From Epichloe hybrida (lineage: Eukaryota > Ascomycota > Sordariomycetes > Hypocreales > Clavicipitaceae), in NCBI GenBank assembly GCA_019022495.1, contig JAFEKR010000063.1:62001-126000 (forward strand): a stretch of 64,000 nucleotides of DNA, read 5' to 3'. This document shows positions 33,736-45,585 of the stretch, in pieces; position 1 is the stretch's first letter; each line of letters starts with the position of its first letter. Under the pieces are notes generated by a model. The model did not search any database, was not told the DNA's origin, and saw nothing but the letters and a program-made list of their open reading frames with translations. The position numbers and the translations under genes are program-made.

Positions 33736-36013
33736 TTGGTTGTTGTTGTTGTTGTTGTTGTTGTCGTTGTCTTTCGACAAACTTTCAAAAAGGGAGCAGG
33801 TTTCAGATGGTCGCACTATGGATTGTCAAACTCACGTCGTACGGCAGCGATCGTATGTCTTGACCAGTTGGAGAAATCGGATGCTGGTGGGAGCAATGAT
33901 GTTTCTAGGGCTGATAAAATATGACCAGAGCCTGAAAGCTTAGTGTAGTAGTAAAGGGCAGGAGTAGAAGAGAGAGGATTCTAGTCGAATCGCTTTCTTG
34001 AGAAGGTTCTTCGTCATGAACCTTTTTTTCTGATAGAGGGGGAGGGGAACCCTGGTGAGACTATGAGCCCTGTCACTTCTCAGTGGTTGTTCGAATGTGA
34101 CGATTTCCAGGCACTGTGTAACTTTTTGTGTAACTTTGCGTGGCCGGGGCGGGAAAGATGCCCCTCCACAAAAGTCGACCCGGTCAATCCCACCAAAAGC
34201 ACGAGCTTGGCAGACGCAGACAAGGATCGATCAGTTGAGTTTCGGTTGCGCATTCCTGGGTTCAGGATCTGCCCTACTTCTTCCTGGTTGGTTGGTACAT
34301 ATGACCGGAGGCATGAGGGTATCGGGTCGTAACTTCCTCATCAGCGCATTAAATTCTGCACACGCCTCTGCGTCGTCCACAGCTGATCAACACATATATG
34401 TACATACGGACAATGTAGTTTGTAAGTCTTTTCTATTTTCTAGTTTACTAGCTTATATGCCACGTGGTGTCGTTTAAAAACAGGGAATTTATACGGAGCT
34501 CTTCTCCCGTACAAGCCTACCAGCTGTCCTTGGACATTCTCTTCCTCCTCTTTGTTGAGGGGAAAGCTCTCTTTCACTCCCGTCTGGTTTATATTCTGTC
34601 ATGCCAACGTGCAGACAAACACGAGCTCCAACAAGCTCTGCTAGGCGAGAGCCATGATGCGCCAGGACTTTTTGCTCCGGGTCCGCGAGGACGGAGAGGG
34701 AGCAGGACGGGTTGGCGGCCATTCCATTTGCTAAGCTTTACTCTCTGTATTTCCTTGCTAGATCTCGTTACCTTGCTTGTTCCCGAAGAACCACGGTTCA
34801 GTACGCCGCTGAGGTCTTGGCACACCCAAACGGATTGACTACTCCGCACTCCGTACAATATGTCACACTATGCGCAGCCGTTGAATCATGGTTGAGGCCG
34901 CCCGTGTGCGTTCGCGAGAATGTTCGCGAGAGTTGTGCCGAACAGTCAGGCTGTTCCGGACTGTTTTGTCCGGATTCGTTTCCATCAAGCTATCCGCAGC
35001 GTTGAAATCTAGGTGTGCTCCGTACGGGGCGTACTAACAGTGCACTATAGACACTGTGTGTTCTTACGGAATATGCCCAAGCGCAGCCAGGTACCTCCCA
35101 GGGTTGACTGCCGCAATCCCATCAACACAAAACGCCATTCTGCCATGATTGGCTCTCGGACACCAGTCCGAAGACATGATGCCACCTACGGACTATTTTG
35201 AAGTGCATTTGTCATGGCAAACTCGATTCTGGTTCTGCCCCAGAGAATCAAACGCCATGTACGGATTAGAGCTACACGAGCCACTGTCAAGACGTTTCAA
35301 AAAGCCGGACGCGTCTAGCGTCTTGAACATGCACAGCCGCGCGCTTGCTGTGGGAAGTTTCGACGCTTTATATTTTGCAATCGCGATGATACGGGCACAG
35401 ACAGAATGTCCAGCGGGCACAAGGACCCCTAACAAGTCTGCTCCGCACGATTACTCATGCCACGCCCCATTCTTCTGGCACTTCATTTCCACGCACTAGA
35501 CCGTACTAAGGGTACTCGTTCGTAAAACGGCTATAGTAGCAAAATGGCCGCGCGAAAAAATTACAATATATCCAATGGCCAAAATGCATTCAAACAGCGT
35601 CAAAGCCATAAAAATTACTATCGAAGCCTGTCTACGGACTAGAGCAGGCCAATTCAAGTAGTGGGGACATCAAGGGCCAGAAAAGTGGGGCGTGGCACGA
35701 GTTATCATACTCCGTAGTGCCGAAGAAATGCGATGAGAAACGAGACGCGGAGATTGCATAATAAACTCCGACGTCTTTTCGCCCTGCCCAGCAATCTGTC
35801 CCCTCTCCATGACATCAGCTTCAATCGAAATGCCGACACTACTATCCGTGGCGTTTCCGAACCGACCCAGCATGATCCGTACCAAGCAACTATATAGGGT
35901 CGACGTCGCGCTCGTCATGCTAATGACCATGAATGAGCAATCCGGTCATAATAAACACACGATAAATCAGGTCGTCAAACCACCTCACATCCAGTAGTAT
36001 TCACGCCCCCATC
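33736..36013. other. Intergenic, about 2.2 kb
   Basis: A (TTG)n tract lies at 33738-33775, probably in the bZIP leader or first exon. Palindrome-type copies lie near 34845-34858, 35012-35030 and 35708-35717. Several open frames of 60-125 codons show no conserved motif. The last few hundred bases are the promoter of the aldo-keto reductase gene. Confidence 0.4.
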
Positions 36014-37218
36014 ATGTCTCTCCCCACGCGCACCCTCGGCAAGAATGGCCCCCAAGTCACCGCCATCGGCCTCGGCCTCATGAGCTTCGCCGGCTGGTAC
36101 GGCCAAAAGGACACGAGCCTCGAGACGTCGCTCAAGTTCCTCGACAGGGCCCATGAAATTGGTGAGCGATTCTGGGACACGGCCGACATCTACACGGGCA
36201 GCGAGGAGCGAGTGGGTGAATGGTTCAGGCGATCCGGCAAGCGGTCCGACATCTTCCTCGCCACCAAGTTCGCCATGAGAGCCTTGCCCGATGGGTCGCG
36301 GGCCATATCCAATGACCCCGCGTGGGTGAAGGAAGCTTGCGACATCAGCCTCAAGAAGCTGGGCATCGACACCATCGACCTATACTACTGCCATCGCATC
36401 GACGACAAGACGCCCGTTGAGCACACTGTCCAGGCAATGGCCGATTTGAAGAAGTGAGTGTTGTTTTTGTTTTTTTTTCTCTCCCCCTCCCTCAAATACG
36501 ATGCATCAACTTCAACTCCAGGCCCGTTGTTGTCTAATGAACGGGGGGCCATCTTTTGCCCAAGAACAGGGAGGGCAAGATTCGATACCTGGGACTATCC
36601 GAATGCTCCGCAGCCACCCTCCGCCGCGCTCACGCCGTGCACCCCATCTCAGCATACCAAGTCGAGTACAGCCTCCTATTCCTGGACATTGAATCCGAAA
36701 GGACCGAGATTCTCAAAACCTGCCGCGAACTGGGCATCGCCATCGTCGCCTACAGCCCCGTCGGCCGCGGCCTCCTCACCGGAGCAATCAAGTCGCTCGA
36801 TGACCTGGCCGAAAACGACTGGCGTCGGGGCGTCCCCAAGAACTCGCCCGAGAACTTTGCCAAGGTGACGGCTCTCGTGGACAAGATCGGATCCATTGCC
36901 AAGAAGCACGATGCTACGCCGGCGCAAATCTGCCTTGCATGGGTCGCGGCCCAGGGCGACGACTTCATTTCCATCCCCGGCACGACGACCATCAGGTATC
37001 TCGAGGAAAACACGGCCGCCATCAACATCAAGCTGAGCAGGGAGGAGGTTCAGGAGCTGAGGAAATATGCCAACGAGATTGAAATCCCTGGTGATCGGTA
37101 TCCGTCTTCGTAAGTGTGGTCATCATTTGTGTGTGTGTGTGTGTGTGTGGGAGCATCGGCTGACTCTTGTGGCAGGATGACGAACACGCTATTCCGGGAC
37201 GCGGTGCCGCTGAAGTGA
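36014..37218 (+). CDS. Aldo-keto reductase (YakC / AKR13-like)
   Basis: Exons 36014-36453, 36570-37109 and 37176-37218 give 340 residues. NADPH-dependent reductase of carbonyl compounds, TIM-barrel fold. Family landmarks: [21 protein letters not shown] at the start, [18 protein letters not shown] with the catalytic Asp/Tyr region, FLATKF with the active-site Lys, DLYYCHRID with the His, then [32 protein letters not shown] and [13 protein letters not shown] for NADPH binding. Intron 1 (116 nt) contains a T-run; intron 2 carries a (GT)n tract. The substrate cannot be told from sequence. It is the first gene of a group with an MFS transporter, an arylsulfotransferase-like enzyme and a Zn2Cys6 regulator. 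Confidence 0.92.
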
Positions 37219-37686
37219 GATTTGATTAAAGACGTGGGGAAAAAAAAAAAAGAGCGTTTCATGTCGGAGGCGAGCCCGGGAGGGGGGGGGGGGGGTATCC
37301 GGCGTCTTTCCCTGTTCAACCATGCCATTGATTGGGCTTGAAATGAAATCCTAGGCGCAGGTTCAGAACAGCTACAAGATTCTAGTCCATGTTCGCGGTG
37401 ATCCATCCTGCAACTGCTCGTGGTTACAACTTTCACTTCCAGCGGTGTGTGTGACGCCGTCCCGAGTCCTAACAGAAGTGTCATGTGCGAAGCGCATTAT
37501 GAAAAACCAACCCCCCTTTTTAAATTAAATCCCATTTGACGCACGATTCCGCCGTCAAGGAGGCGAATCAATCCAGGGGAATCACGGCCCCGGAGACCGA
37601 CCAAAAGGGTCACCTGTAAAGACCACACAGGCTGATTCTGTCAATTTGATTCCATTCCCTACTCTGCCGACCAAACAAGGAAATAT
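37219..37686. other. 3' flanks of convergent genes
   Basis: 468 bp with an A-run near 37239 and a G-run near 37282-37295. No coding sequence was seen. Confidence 0.45.
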
Positions 37687-39517
37687 TCAACCCCGTACTC
37701 CTTCCTTCATCCTCGGCCTCTTCTCCTCTCCGAACCCGCCGTCACCACCGTCAAACACCCGATACAGCAACTTCCACGCCAAGATGACGACGGAGGCGGC
37801 GACCGCGCAGGCCGCCGCAATGATAAGACCGGGTCGGTATCGCGGCGCATCTGTCTTGTTGTTTCTCCCCCACCAGGTCAGCAACGTAGCTATGGACATG
37901 GATGGACATCTGCGGGACGAAAAGGGGCAAGCACGGCAATGCACATTACCTTGGGTGCGAAACAGCTGATTGCCCACGAAATTGGCCAACTGTATGCTCA
38001 TTACGTACGCGGCCAGCGCGACAGGACGCTTGCAATCCTCCATCTTGGTCGTGAGCCACGCGGCACTAATGGCCTGCGCGGATCCCATGCCCATTTGCGT
38101 CCAGACGACTCCGCCTGTGTTCCAGTTTTCCGTGTGCCCCGTCAGTTTCCAGAGTTCCTTGCAGTTTTCCAGAGTTTCTTTTCCATACTTACCGTAGAGC
38201 GTCCATTTGCCCACGCCGCTGGGCGCGAGGGCGAGCCACAACAGCCCGGCCGCGCCGACAAGGTATCCCGCGGCAATGTGTATCCCGCGCTCGCGCGACC
38301 TGTCGCTGCTGTAGGCCAGCGACACGGACAGGATCAGAGAGCAGATGCTCCCCACCGAGTTGAGGCCGTTGGCCTGGAGGCGCGTGAACCCAAGCGACTT
38401 GATGATGGAGGGCGCGTACGTGTTCATGGGCGCGACCATGACCATGGACAGCAGGCCGGCCAGCACGTGCCCGTACAGTCGCCAGTCGGCAAACGTCATG
38501 ACGATGTGGCGGGGGAGCACCGCCGCGGGCTTGCCGTGGCCGTGCCCGTGCCCGTGGCCGTGGCGGAGAGCCTTGGTCGGGTCATTGCGCATCACGCGCG
38601 TCACGAGGATGGACCCCTGCCTCTCGGTGAAGACGTTGAGGGAGAGGGATTTTTTTTTTTTTTTGCCAAAGAAGAAGGTCTTGGGCCTCGCCGCGCTGTG
38701 AGGCAGGTACAGGTATGCGATGGCTCCGAGCGCACATGTGACGATGCCCTCTAATAAAATATCCGTCAGCAAAAAAAAAAAAAAAAAAAAGAAGCCGCGC
38801 CCGTCTTCCAGCGTAAAAATTTCGTACCAATCAGAAATAACCACTGCCATCCCTGGAGACCACCCCGCCCCTTGAGCGACAGCAGCCCTATCGACAGCGG
38901 CCCCCCAGCGCACCAGCAAACGCATTGGACGCCCAGAAGACGGCGAACCGCAGCGCCAGCTCCCCGTTGGTGTAGTACTCGGCCATGTACAGCGCGAACC
39001 CAGGCACGTACCCGCCCTCGAGCGCGCCGATGAAGAAGCGCGCCGCGCACAGCCCCGCCGCATCCCTGACGAACACCTGCGCCCACGTGACTGTCCCCCA
39101 GGCGAACATGGTCAACGGCAGGAACCGCTCCGGCCCCACGTACCTGCTCGCCAGGTTGAACGGCAGTTCCGTCACCACGAAGCCCACCGTGAACAGCGTC
39201 TGCGCCAAGTTGACGTCGGAGTTGTCGACGTGCATGTCCTCGGCGAGCGTGTCCGTCAGCGCATTCCCAATGTTGGTCCTGTCGAACTGGAGGAAGCAGA
39301 AGCACAGCACGATGAAGGGCAGGATGCACAGATCCACCTTCCACAGCGCCCTGCGCGTCTCCTCGGCGTCCGGCTCGAGATGGGCGTCGTATCCGGGGAC
39401 ACTGCCGGCGGCGGCGGCGGCAGCGATGGCGGCCTTGGCTTCGTCGGCGCCCGTGTCGTCTACCTCGTGCCCTATCCTTTCTTGACGCGGCTGCGTTTCT
39501 GTGAGAGACCTGGCCAT
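37687..39517 (-). CDS. MFS transporter, anion:cation symporter (Dal5/allantoate permease) type, one-base frame interruption
   Basis: Exons 39517-38828, 38750-38193, 38114-37950 and 37850-37687. The protein has an Ala-rich N-terminus, then KVDLCILPFIVLCFCFLQFDRTNIGNA, typical of the ACS family, which carries organic anions such as allantoate, nicotinate or related acids. Further motifs: ELPFNLASRYVGPERFLP, RFFIGALEGGYVPGFALYM and NQLFRTQ...DAPRYRPG. At 38906-38911 the minus strand reads G6, but the conserved ASNAFAGALGGPLSIGLL needs G7; with one added G the coding length is 1578 nt (525 residues). The central loop has an (HG)n stretch after ALRHG and a lysine run encoded by a long A tract. Divergent from the arylsulfotransferase-like gene. 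Confidence 0.88.
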
Positions 39518-40140
39518 GTCAATATACTTTTTTTTTTTTTTTGATAATGAAAAGGTGTAGTGAATAAAAAGGTGTGAATGTGCAAAAAAAAAAAAAAACC
39601 CCACCAGCGTCCGCGGTGCGCCGCATCTCAAGAGACCTTTATATACAATCTGGGGACGGGACGGGACGGGAGGGACAGGACGGGACGAGGCCGAGTCCGA
39701 CGTTTCAATCTATCCCGCCCGTATCTTGACGGGAAGCTGCTGCTCGGATTGTGAAGACATCATGTTTCGACGGGATGGCGTGCTTGAATAATCGGTCCAA
39801 GTCGACGTAGCGTGACGTGAGGGGCCGGCGGCATGCCGACGGTATGCCGCCGGCTTCCTGGTGGGGTTGCGCGAGGTTTCGGCACGGGTCTGCTCCGTAC
39901 TTCCATAAATAAGTGGAATCTCCGACGTTTTCTTCATCGAGTATATTAACACGGGTTTATGATATAGATGAAATCCTTCTTCTTCATCGACCCACATTGT
40001 CCTGTATAAAAGTGGTGTGGCGACGCCGTTGCTAACAACAGTGTTGCGATATTGTGCCACCATCCATCATCTCCTGCATTGTCCTTTTTTTTTTTTTTTT
40101 TTTCTTCATTCTTTAGAAAGCATCATTTTTGAAATGCCGA
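39518..40140. promoter_or_regulatory. Shared divergent promoter, MFS / arylsulfotransferase-like gene
   Basis: 623 bp between the two divergent starts, with T-runs near 39528-39541 and 40086-40103, an A-run near 39583-39598 and a gggac-type repeat at 39655-39688. A common control region for a transporter and an enzyme is plausible. No specific binding site is claimed. Confidence 0.5.
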
Positions 40141-41307
40141 ATGAGTAATGATTCAATGGAGCAGAATACATTAAAAAGACGCGGCGTCGGCCTCATCGGA
40201 GTCGATCCCGAAAAGTCCCTCGGCGGCTACACCCTCTTCTGCCCGCTGACCAGCGACACGGCGCACCTGGTCGACATCAACGGCAAACAAGTCCACTCGT
40301 GGAAGCTCCCCGGGAGAATTGGCCGACACGCCAGGGTCCTGCCCAACGGAAACCTGGCAGTAAATACACTGCGCCCGTCGCCGGAGCGCAAGACCAGCGA
40401 TGGCGGTCCCTTCCCCTTCCCCTTCTTCAACAAATACGGCGGCGGCGTCATGAGCGAGCTCGATCCCGACGGCAACATCGTCCGTCAGTTCACCGACCCG
40501 CTCGCCCATCATGATCAGCACCATTTGGGCGACGGCAGCATCTTGTACGCGAGTTTGGAGGCCCTCTCCCCCGAGGACTCGGCCAAGATACGGGGTGGCG
40601 TTCCCGGGTCCGAAGTCGATGGCATCACGTACGCGGACATGATCAACCAAGTCGACGCCAGCGGCAACCTCGTTTGGCAGTGGAAAGTTTCTGAGCGACT
40701 GCCTCGCGATGAGTTCCCCCTGCAGCCTCACTACACCCGCGAGCACTACCCGCTCATCAACTCCGTGCTGCCTCTCCGCGATGGGAAGCACGTTCTCGCA
40801 TCCATGCGCTCCGTATCAGCCGTCATCATCATCGAAAAGGCCACTGGTGATATCGTGTGGAAACTCGGCTCTGCTACCCTTGCGCAGCAGCACAACGCCA
40901 CGGAACTGGATAACGGCAACATTCTCATCTTTGACAACGGCACCTTCCGCGAGGGAGAGTCCATGACATACACGCGTGCAATCGAGGTTGATCGCGCCAC
41001 CAAGAATATTGTCTGGGAGTATCGCGATCGCTCATCTCCCATCTGCTTCTTCACCCCCTTCATGGGGAGTGCGCAGAGACTGACCAACGGGAATACATTG
41101 CTGTGTGAGAGTGCATTCGGGCGCGTATTTGAAGTCACGCCTGACGGATACATCTGCTGGGAGTTTGTGAATCCTCATTTTGCCGTGTATCCCGACGAAG
41201 AGACGGCCAGACTGTTCCCGGGCGAGTCGAATGCCTTGTTCAGGGCGTATAGGTATTCTTTGGGGGAGATTTCGTGGCTCAAGCCCAAGTTGGAAAAGGG
41301 CAGCTAA
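40141..41307 (+). CDS. Arylsulfotransferase-like (ASST family) enzyme, intronless
   Basis: A 388-residue frame starts at ATG 40141 and has no intron. The pattern GYTLFCPLTSDTAHLVDING-KQVHSW, then HARVLPNGNL, MSELDPDGNIVRQF, HHDQHHLGDGSILY, NLVWQWKV, GDIVWKLGSA, TELDNGNILIFDNG and VFEVTPDGYICWEF is the repeated-blade layout of arylsulfotransferases (six-bladed propeller, sulfate-ester transfer between phenols via histidine). No signal peptide is seen, unlike the periplasmic bacterial enzymes. Catalytic residues were not verified. Being intronless, with high third-position GC, it could be a transferred bacterial gene, but that is inference. Neighbours: a divergent MFS transporter and a tail-to-tail Zn2Cys6 regulator 99 bp away. 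Confidence 0.8.
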   Translation: MSNDSMEQNTLKRRGVGLIGVDPEKSLGGYTLFCPLTSDTAHLVDINGKQVHSWKLPGRIGRHARVLPNGNLAVNTLRPSPERKTSDGGPFPFPFFNKYGGGVMSELDPDGNIVRQFTDPLAHHDQHHLGDGSILYASLEALSPEDSAKIRGGVPGSEVDGITYADMINQVDASGNLVWQWKVSERLPRDEFPLQPHYTREHYPLINSVLPLRDGKHVLASMRSVSAVIIIEKATGDIVWKLGSATLAQQHNATELDNGNILIFDNGTFREGESMTYTRAIEVDRATKNIVWEYRDRSSPICFFTPFMGSAQRLTNGNTLLCESAFGRVFEVTPDGYICWEFVNPHFAVYPDEETARLFPGESNALFRAYRYSLGEISWLKPKLEKGS

Positions 41308-41405
41308 ATCTAGATACCTCTCTCGGGGGGGGGCGGAAGAAAAAAGAGTAAAAAAGTTCTTCATGTTTAATTTTGTTCTCTTTTTTTTTTTTTTTTTTTT
41401 GTCAG

Positions 41406-43567
41406 CTAGACACATTGGGGCCAAGGCATCGTATCATCACTTATAGCAAAGAGGTCCAACCCCATCATGTTTGGATATGTAAAACCCATGTTTGGCTGAC
41501 TTGTTTCCTCAAAAATAGGCGGAGCTTCCTCTGGTCCGATCATGTCGTATGGCAAAGATGATTCAGCAGGTCGAAACCCCGGCCGCAGTTTCTGGAATTG
41601 CACTGAGACAATATGCCCCAGTAAATGGGCAGCATGGCACCGTGGTCCAATCGAGTCGAACCAGTTAATGAGCGTGTAGATGAGAGAATCAAGCGCATAG
41701 ATGTCGTAATCTATCGCTTCAAGCTCTGATGCATAGTTGTGTAGAAGTTGGCATGACGTGAGTGCGGAAAAGGTGACAATGTGGTAGATGTGGTCTGTGA
41801 GGTGGCGAGTGCGCTCGTCAGCTGTATCAATGGCGAGATTAATGATGGTTCTGGAGAGGTGAATCATTTCTGATAGAATCGTGCTGTCCATCATCGTTTG
41901 GGGCGATTTGAGGGATTGGTAGTAGGCAAAGAGGTGTGCAAAATGAAAGCCCATGTGTAGGAATTGAGAGCGAGGTTGGTCTGCCAAAACGGTTAGAATT
42001 AGATGTATCCGGAGGGCATTGGAAAACAAGCAGATCCAAAACAAAAGAAGAGAATCAAAGGACTCACTGAATAGACTGTTCCACTTCCGCTGCCACGCCT
42101 GTAGAGCTCTGCTCGTCTCTGGGAAGTCGACGTCTTGCGCACAGCACTTCTGATAGATGATCCAGTGCAGCTGGACTTCAGCGACCATCCTCGTTTCGTA
42201 GTTGTCAACGTCATCTGCTTTCACGAATCGAAGGCAGCGATCGATCTGTGACTGGTTCAGCATGGCCTGCCTGTGCACACCAACACAAGCTCTGCAGAAT
42301 AGTCAACACTTTCGTTGGGATGGTGTCCGGACACTGAATGACGTACTGTAGATGTGCCAGGGTGAGGTGATTCCATAGACACCATGCGTCGCGGTGTGCC
42401 TTGGTGACGGGCACTGAAGGGCTGCAACGAAAGGCTTCTATGAAGAACGGACTAGCCAGGGCTTGCTGAAGTGCGTAACCGGTCAGCATCCAGTTATCGA
42501 TGCTCAGCGGTACTTGGCCTATGGTTGTCGACCACAGGCCAAGGATGATGGCTGCTTGGTAGAACTCCATGGGCTGCGGAACTATGAGTAGAGCAGAACT
42601 GAGAAGGCTTTTTGCCTCGTCAAACAAACGGGGCGCCAGCTTGTCGGCGAGCTGCTCGGTTGTGTGCCTTACCGCAATCAAGAAGATGCTGCAAATGAGG
42701 AGGGGTGACCGACGAGCTTGCAGAAGTAGTGCTTCTGTGGATAGGCTCTCGGAGAATTTCACCCATCGTCCGTAATGTGTGCGAAATCTGGACGTGGTTT
42801 TAGCCTCTCGTGTGCTGAAATTCCAACATGACAGTCGCGGAGCAAGGCAACACACATCTTGAGCAAGGTATGGGCGGTCCCCAGTGACACAATTCCCATT
42901 GAGATGGCATCTGACGGCCGTGACAAGCCGGAGTCAACGTGCCCGGGTGGCGAGACTCCAGCATAGGCACAAGCATCTCGTATAAGGAACACTGGCGCAG
43001 GGTGACTGTCCCGACGCCGTGAAAACGAAGCCATATCCGAGCCATCATCTATTTGCCGAGGCGGCTGTTCCTTGGTGCCCGAGGCCGAGCTGTCAATAGT
43101 CGTTTCAAGTCGATTCACCAGCCGTTCCACAAGTCCTTCCAGTCTATCGAGTCTGGGTTTCGCGTGTGAGAAGATGTGGGCATGTCCAGCATATCGAATG
43201 TCCGCAAGCAACAAGGAAGGATTCCGATGTGTAAAAGAAGGCAAACTCACCTGGTGTCCACGCTCGCGTGTTGTTGGGTAGAGTCTGGGAGAACAACACC
43301 TCGACTCCCCGAGCCATGGTCGTTCTGATGGACAGCTGGAGTGTGCTTTCGGGATCCCTCAGTCTTGAGAGAGCATGCCAGCGATAGAGTTGCGCATCGC
43401 AAGCAAACGCCACTCGGCTCGCCCGATGCGTAGCACCTGGTCTTGTTCTTGCGGCATTGAAGACAGGCTTTGGAGGCTCGGCCTTCCCGATCAGAGGCAT
43501 GGTTCAGCGGCCTGGAACGAAATGAGCAGCGAGTGTGGGCATGGGCATGAGCATTTGTAAAATGCAT
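41406..43567 (-). CDS. Zn2Cys6 fungal-specific transcription factor
   Basis: Proposed exons are 43567-43251, 43152-42856, 42814-42347, 42291-42068 and 41980-41406, 626 residues, phase consistent. The Zn2Cys6 cluster KACLQCRKNKTRCYASGEPS...CLRCATLSLAC lies near residues 25-55. A coiled-coil linker follows (RLDRLEGLVERLVNRLE), then a fungal-specific transcription factor domain with HLQACVGVHRQAMLNQ and a C-terminal helical part. The start at 43567 is the first ATG in frame; the N-terminus is His/Ala-rich and less certain. The 41-nt intron at 42815-42855 is short but restores the frame. It is the likely local regulator of the arylsulfotransferase/MFS/AKR group (inference from position). Confidence 0.88.
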
Positions 43568-44104
43568 TGCCGTTTGTGCCCCTCGACAAATCGACGCTCT
43601 CAAGATCGATTTGACCCTGGTGCCTGTAACGACGCGCCAAGTGGGTCGATCTGACGGCAAGATTGTTATCGTCTACTCCGTACTCTGACTGACCAATAGC
43701 GGCTTAAGCTCCCAAGAATCCTTTTCTTCGGTTGTTGCATTTACCACAGTCATGCTGGCTGGCATTCTTACCAACGAAAATTGCATCGTGAGTCCCTGTC
43801 GACTTGTGCTCGGCAGGGACGGACGGACACATGAAGATGGGGTGGGTTGGTCGCACGCTAAGTCTCAAGATATCAGGGACCCCCAATCCCGATGAAGACG
43901 GTTCGTTCGTTCGTTGCGCGACCTGGAACATCGAAACGACTTCATGCATGGCTTGAGCTTTGTCTTTGTATTCTCATACACGTAATATACTTGCATCCGG
44001 TCGTTCTTCAGGCGGAATCGACACAAAAATCACCTCGGCTATTTTACTACCCCCCCCCCCCCTTTGTCTCATCTCACTCGACCCCTTGTCGCCTCTGTCC
44101 CAAT
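43568..44104. other. Intergenic between regulator start and DJ-1 gene end
   Basis: Regulator promoter with a TACTCCGTACTC palindrome copy near 43674-43685, a gttcgttcgttc stretch near 43901-43914 and a C-run at 44051-44062. No coding sequence was seen. Confidence 0.45.
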
Positions 44105-44903
44105 TCAAGCAGCACCAATAGCTTTCAGAATAGCCTCACCTACACCCTTGGCAGAAGCAGGGTTCTGGCCAGAAACAAGCAAACCATCCACCACCACCTT
44201 CTCTCCCCAAGGCTCGTCAGCAGCGTGGAAGCTAGCCCCAACCCTCTTCAGCTCGTCCTCCAACAGGAAGGGCATCGCAGCACTGAGCTGGACTTGATCC
44301 TCCTCGACGTTCGTGAACCCAGTGACGTTCTTGCCCTTGACAAGAGGCGCACCCTTGATCTTGACGTCACGGAAGACAATGGGGCCGTGGCACACGGCAG
44401 CGACGGGCTTGCCAGCACCGTAGAACTCCTCAATGAGCTTGATCGAGTCGGCATCGTCGACGAGGTCGAACATGGGACCGTGGCCACCAGGGTAGAAAAT
44501 GGCGTCAAACTCGCCAGATCGACCGATGAAGTCCTTCAGGGGCCTGGTATTCTCCCAGACATGTTTCTTGTTCTTGAGGAAGTTGACGGAGGATTCGTCC
44601 GATTTAAACATCTCGACGGAGCTGGGGTCGAGGGGCGCGACACCGCCCTTGGGAGAGGCGACGACGAGTTCGGCCTTGGGGGCAAGAACATCGTAGGGGT
44701 GGGCAAGCTCGGGCTGTTTCCGAGCAAGTGGTCAGTTTATGCTGCTGCTGTCATGTGCCTACTAGGAAACGACGTGGCACCCCGGGATTGAGGATGGAGG
44801 TCGTCGAGAATATATGGCGCCTTACCAAGTACCAGCCGGTGGGCTTGTCCAGCTTGACAATCTTGTCAGCGGAGGTGAGAACGACGAGAACCTTCTTGGC
44901 CAT
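44105..44903 (-). CDS. DJ-1/ThiJ/PfpI-family protein (Hsp31-like, probable glyoxalase III)
   Basis: Exons 44903-44826 and 44713-44105 give 228 residues. Motifs: KKVLVVLTSADK at the N-terminal strand, GWYLPELAHPYDVL, IFYPGGHGPMFDL, and AVCHGP with the nucleophilic cysteine near residue 134, then a C-terminal VDGLLVSGQNPASA. Length and motifs match the yeast Hsp31 class, which detoxifies methylglyoxal without glutathione and acts in stress. Exact activity is inferred. The gene starts 65 bp after its probable leader pyrimidine tract and stands next to the regulator of the preceding group. Confidence 0.92.
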
Positions 44904-45585
44904 TGTGAGAAACAGACGTTGACTACTTGGGACAGAATGTGTATGGGAAATTTGGAGCAAGTTGATCGTGGTGTATTGCAAGGTGCGAGGTAGGGGTAGT
45001 CTTTTGTGAATTCGGGATGACGTGGGCTACCCGAGTAGATGATGGGCCCCTTTATACCCTGTTTTCAAACCAAAATACCCAAGGAACGGTGCATTCTCCT
45101 TTTTCTCACTAGCCTCATCTGAATTCGCCGGCGTCTAGCTCGACGGGGGCTACAATTCTTCATTCTTCATGCAGCATTATGTATTACATTATTACCAAGC
45201 GGATGGAATGGAGCTCTGTCATGACCCCGCTTTGGAAGCTCCTACCGCGGTATTGACGTCAGGATGAGGATGGTGTTGTGCGAAACAAGGACAGATACGA
45301 CCAGACGACCAGACCAACAGGACTTCTTGAGGAGATGCGCTCATCGAACATACCCAGCTTCACATCATTCAAACTACATCGATTCCTCTTGGAAGAATGA
45401 GCATCCTCACTATTTCTTTATATCCATGATGCTTCAGCAAAGGAGTCAAGCTTATCTATTCAACAAATCCGACCCCGCACGACAGGGCAGCTTACAGTAA
45501 GGTGTAGATGATCCAATCCATAGGCTATACGGTTGTATGGAGTGTAATACATATTGACAAATACCATATGCGCTTACATGAATCA
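44904..45585. other. Promoter of the DJ-1 gene and intergenic DNA
   Basis: No gene was recognised; the DJ-1 leader lies just right of 44903. Confidence 0.4.
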
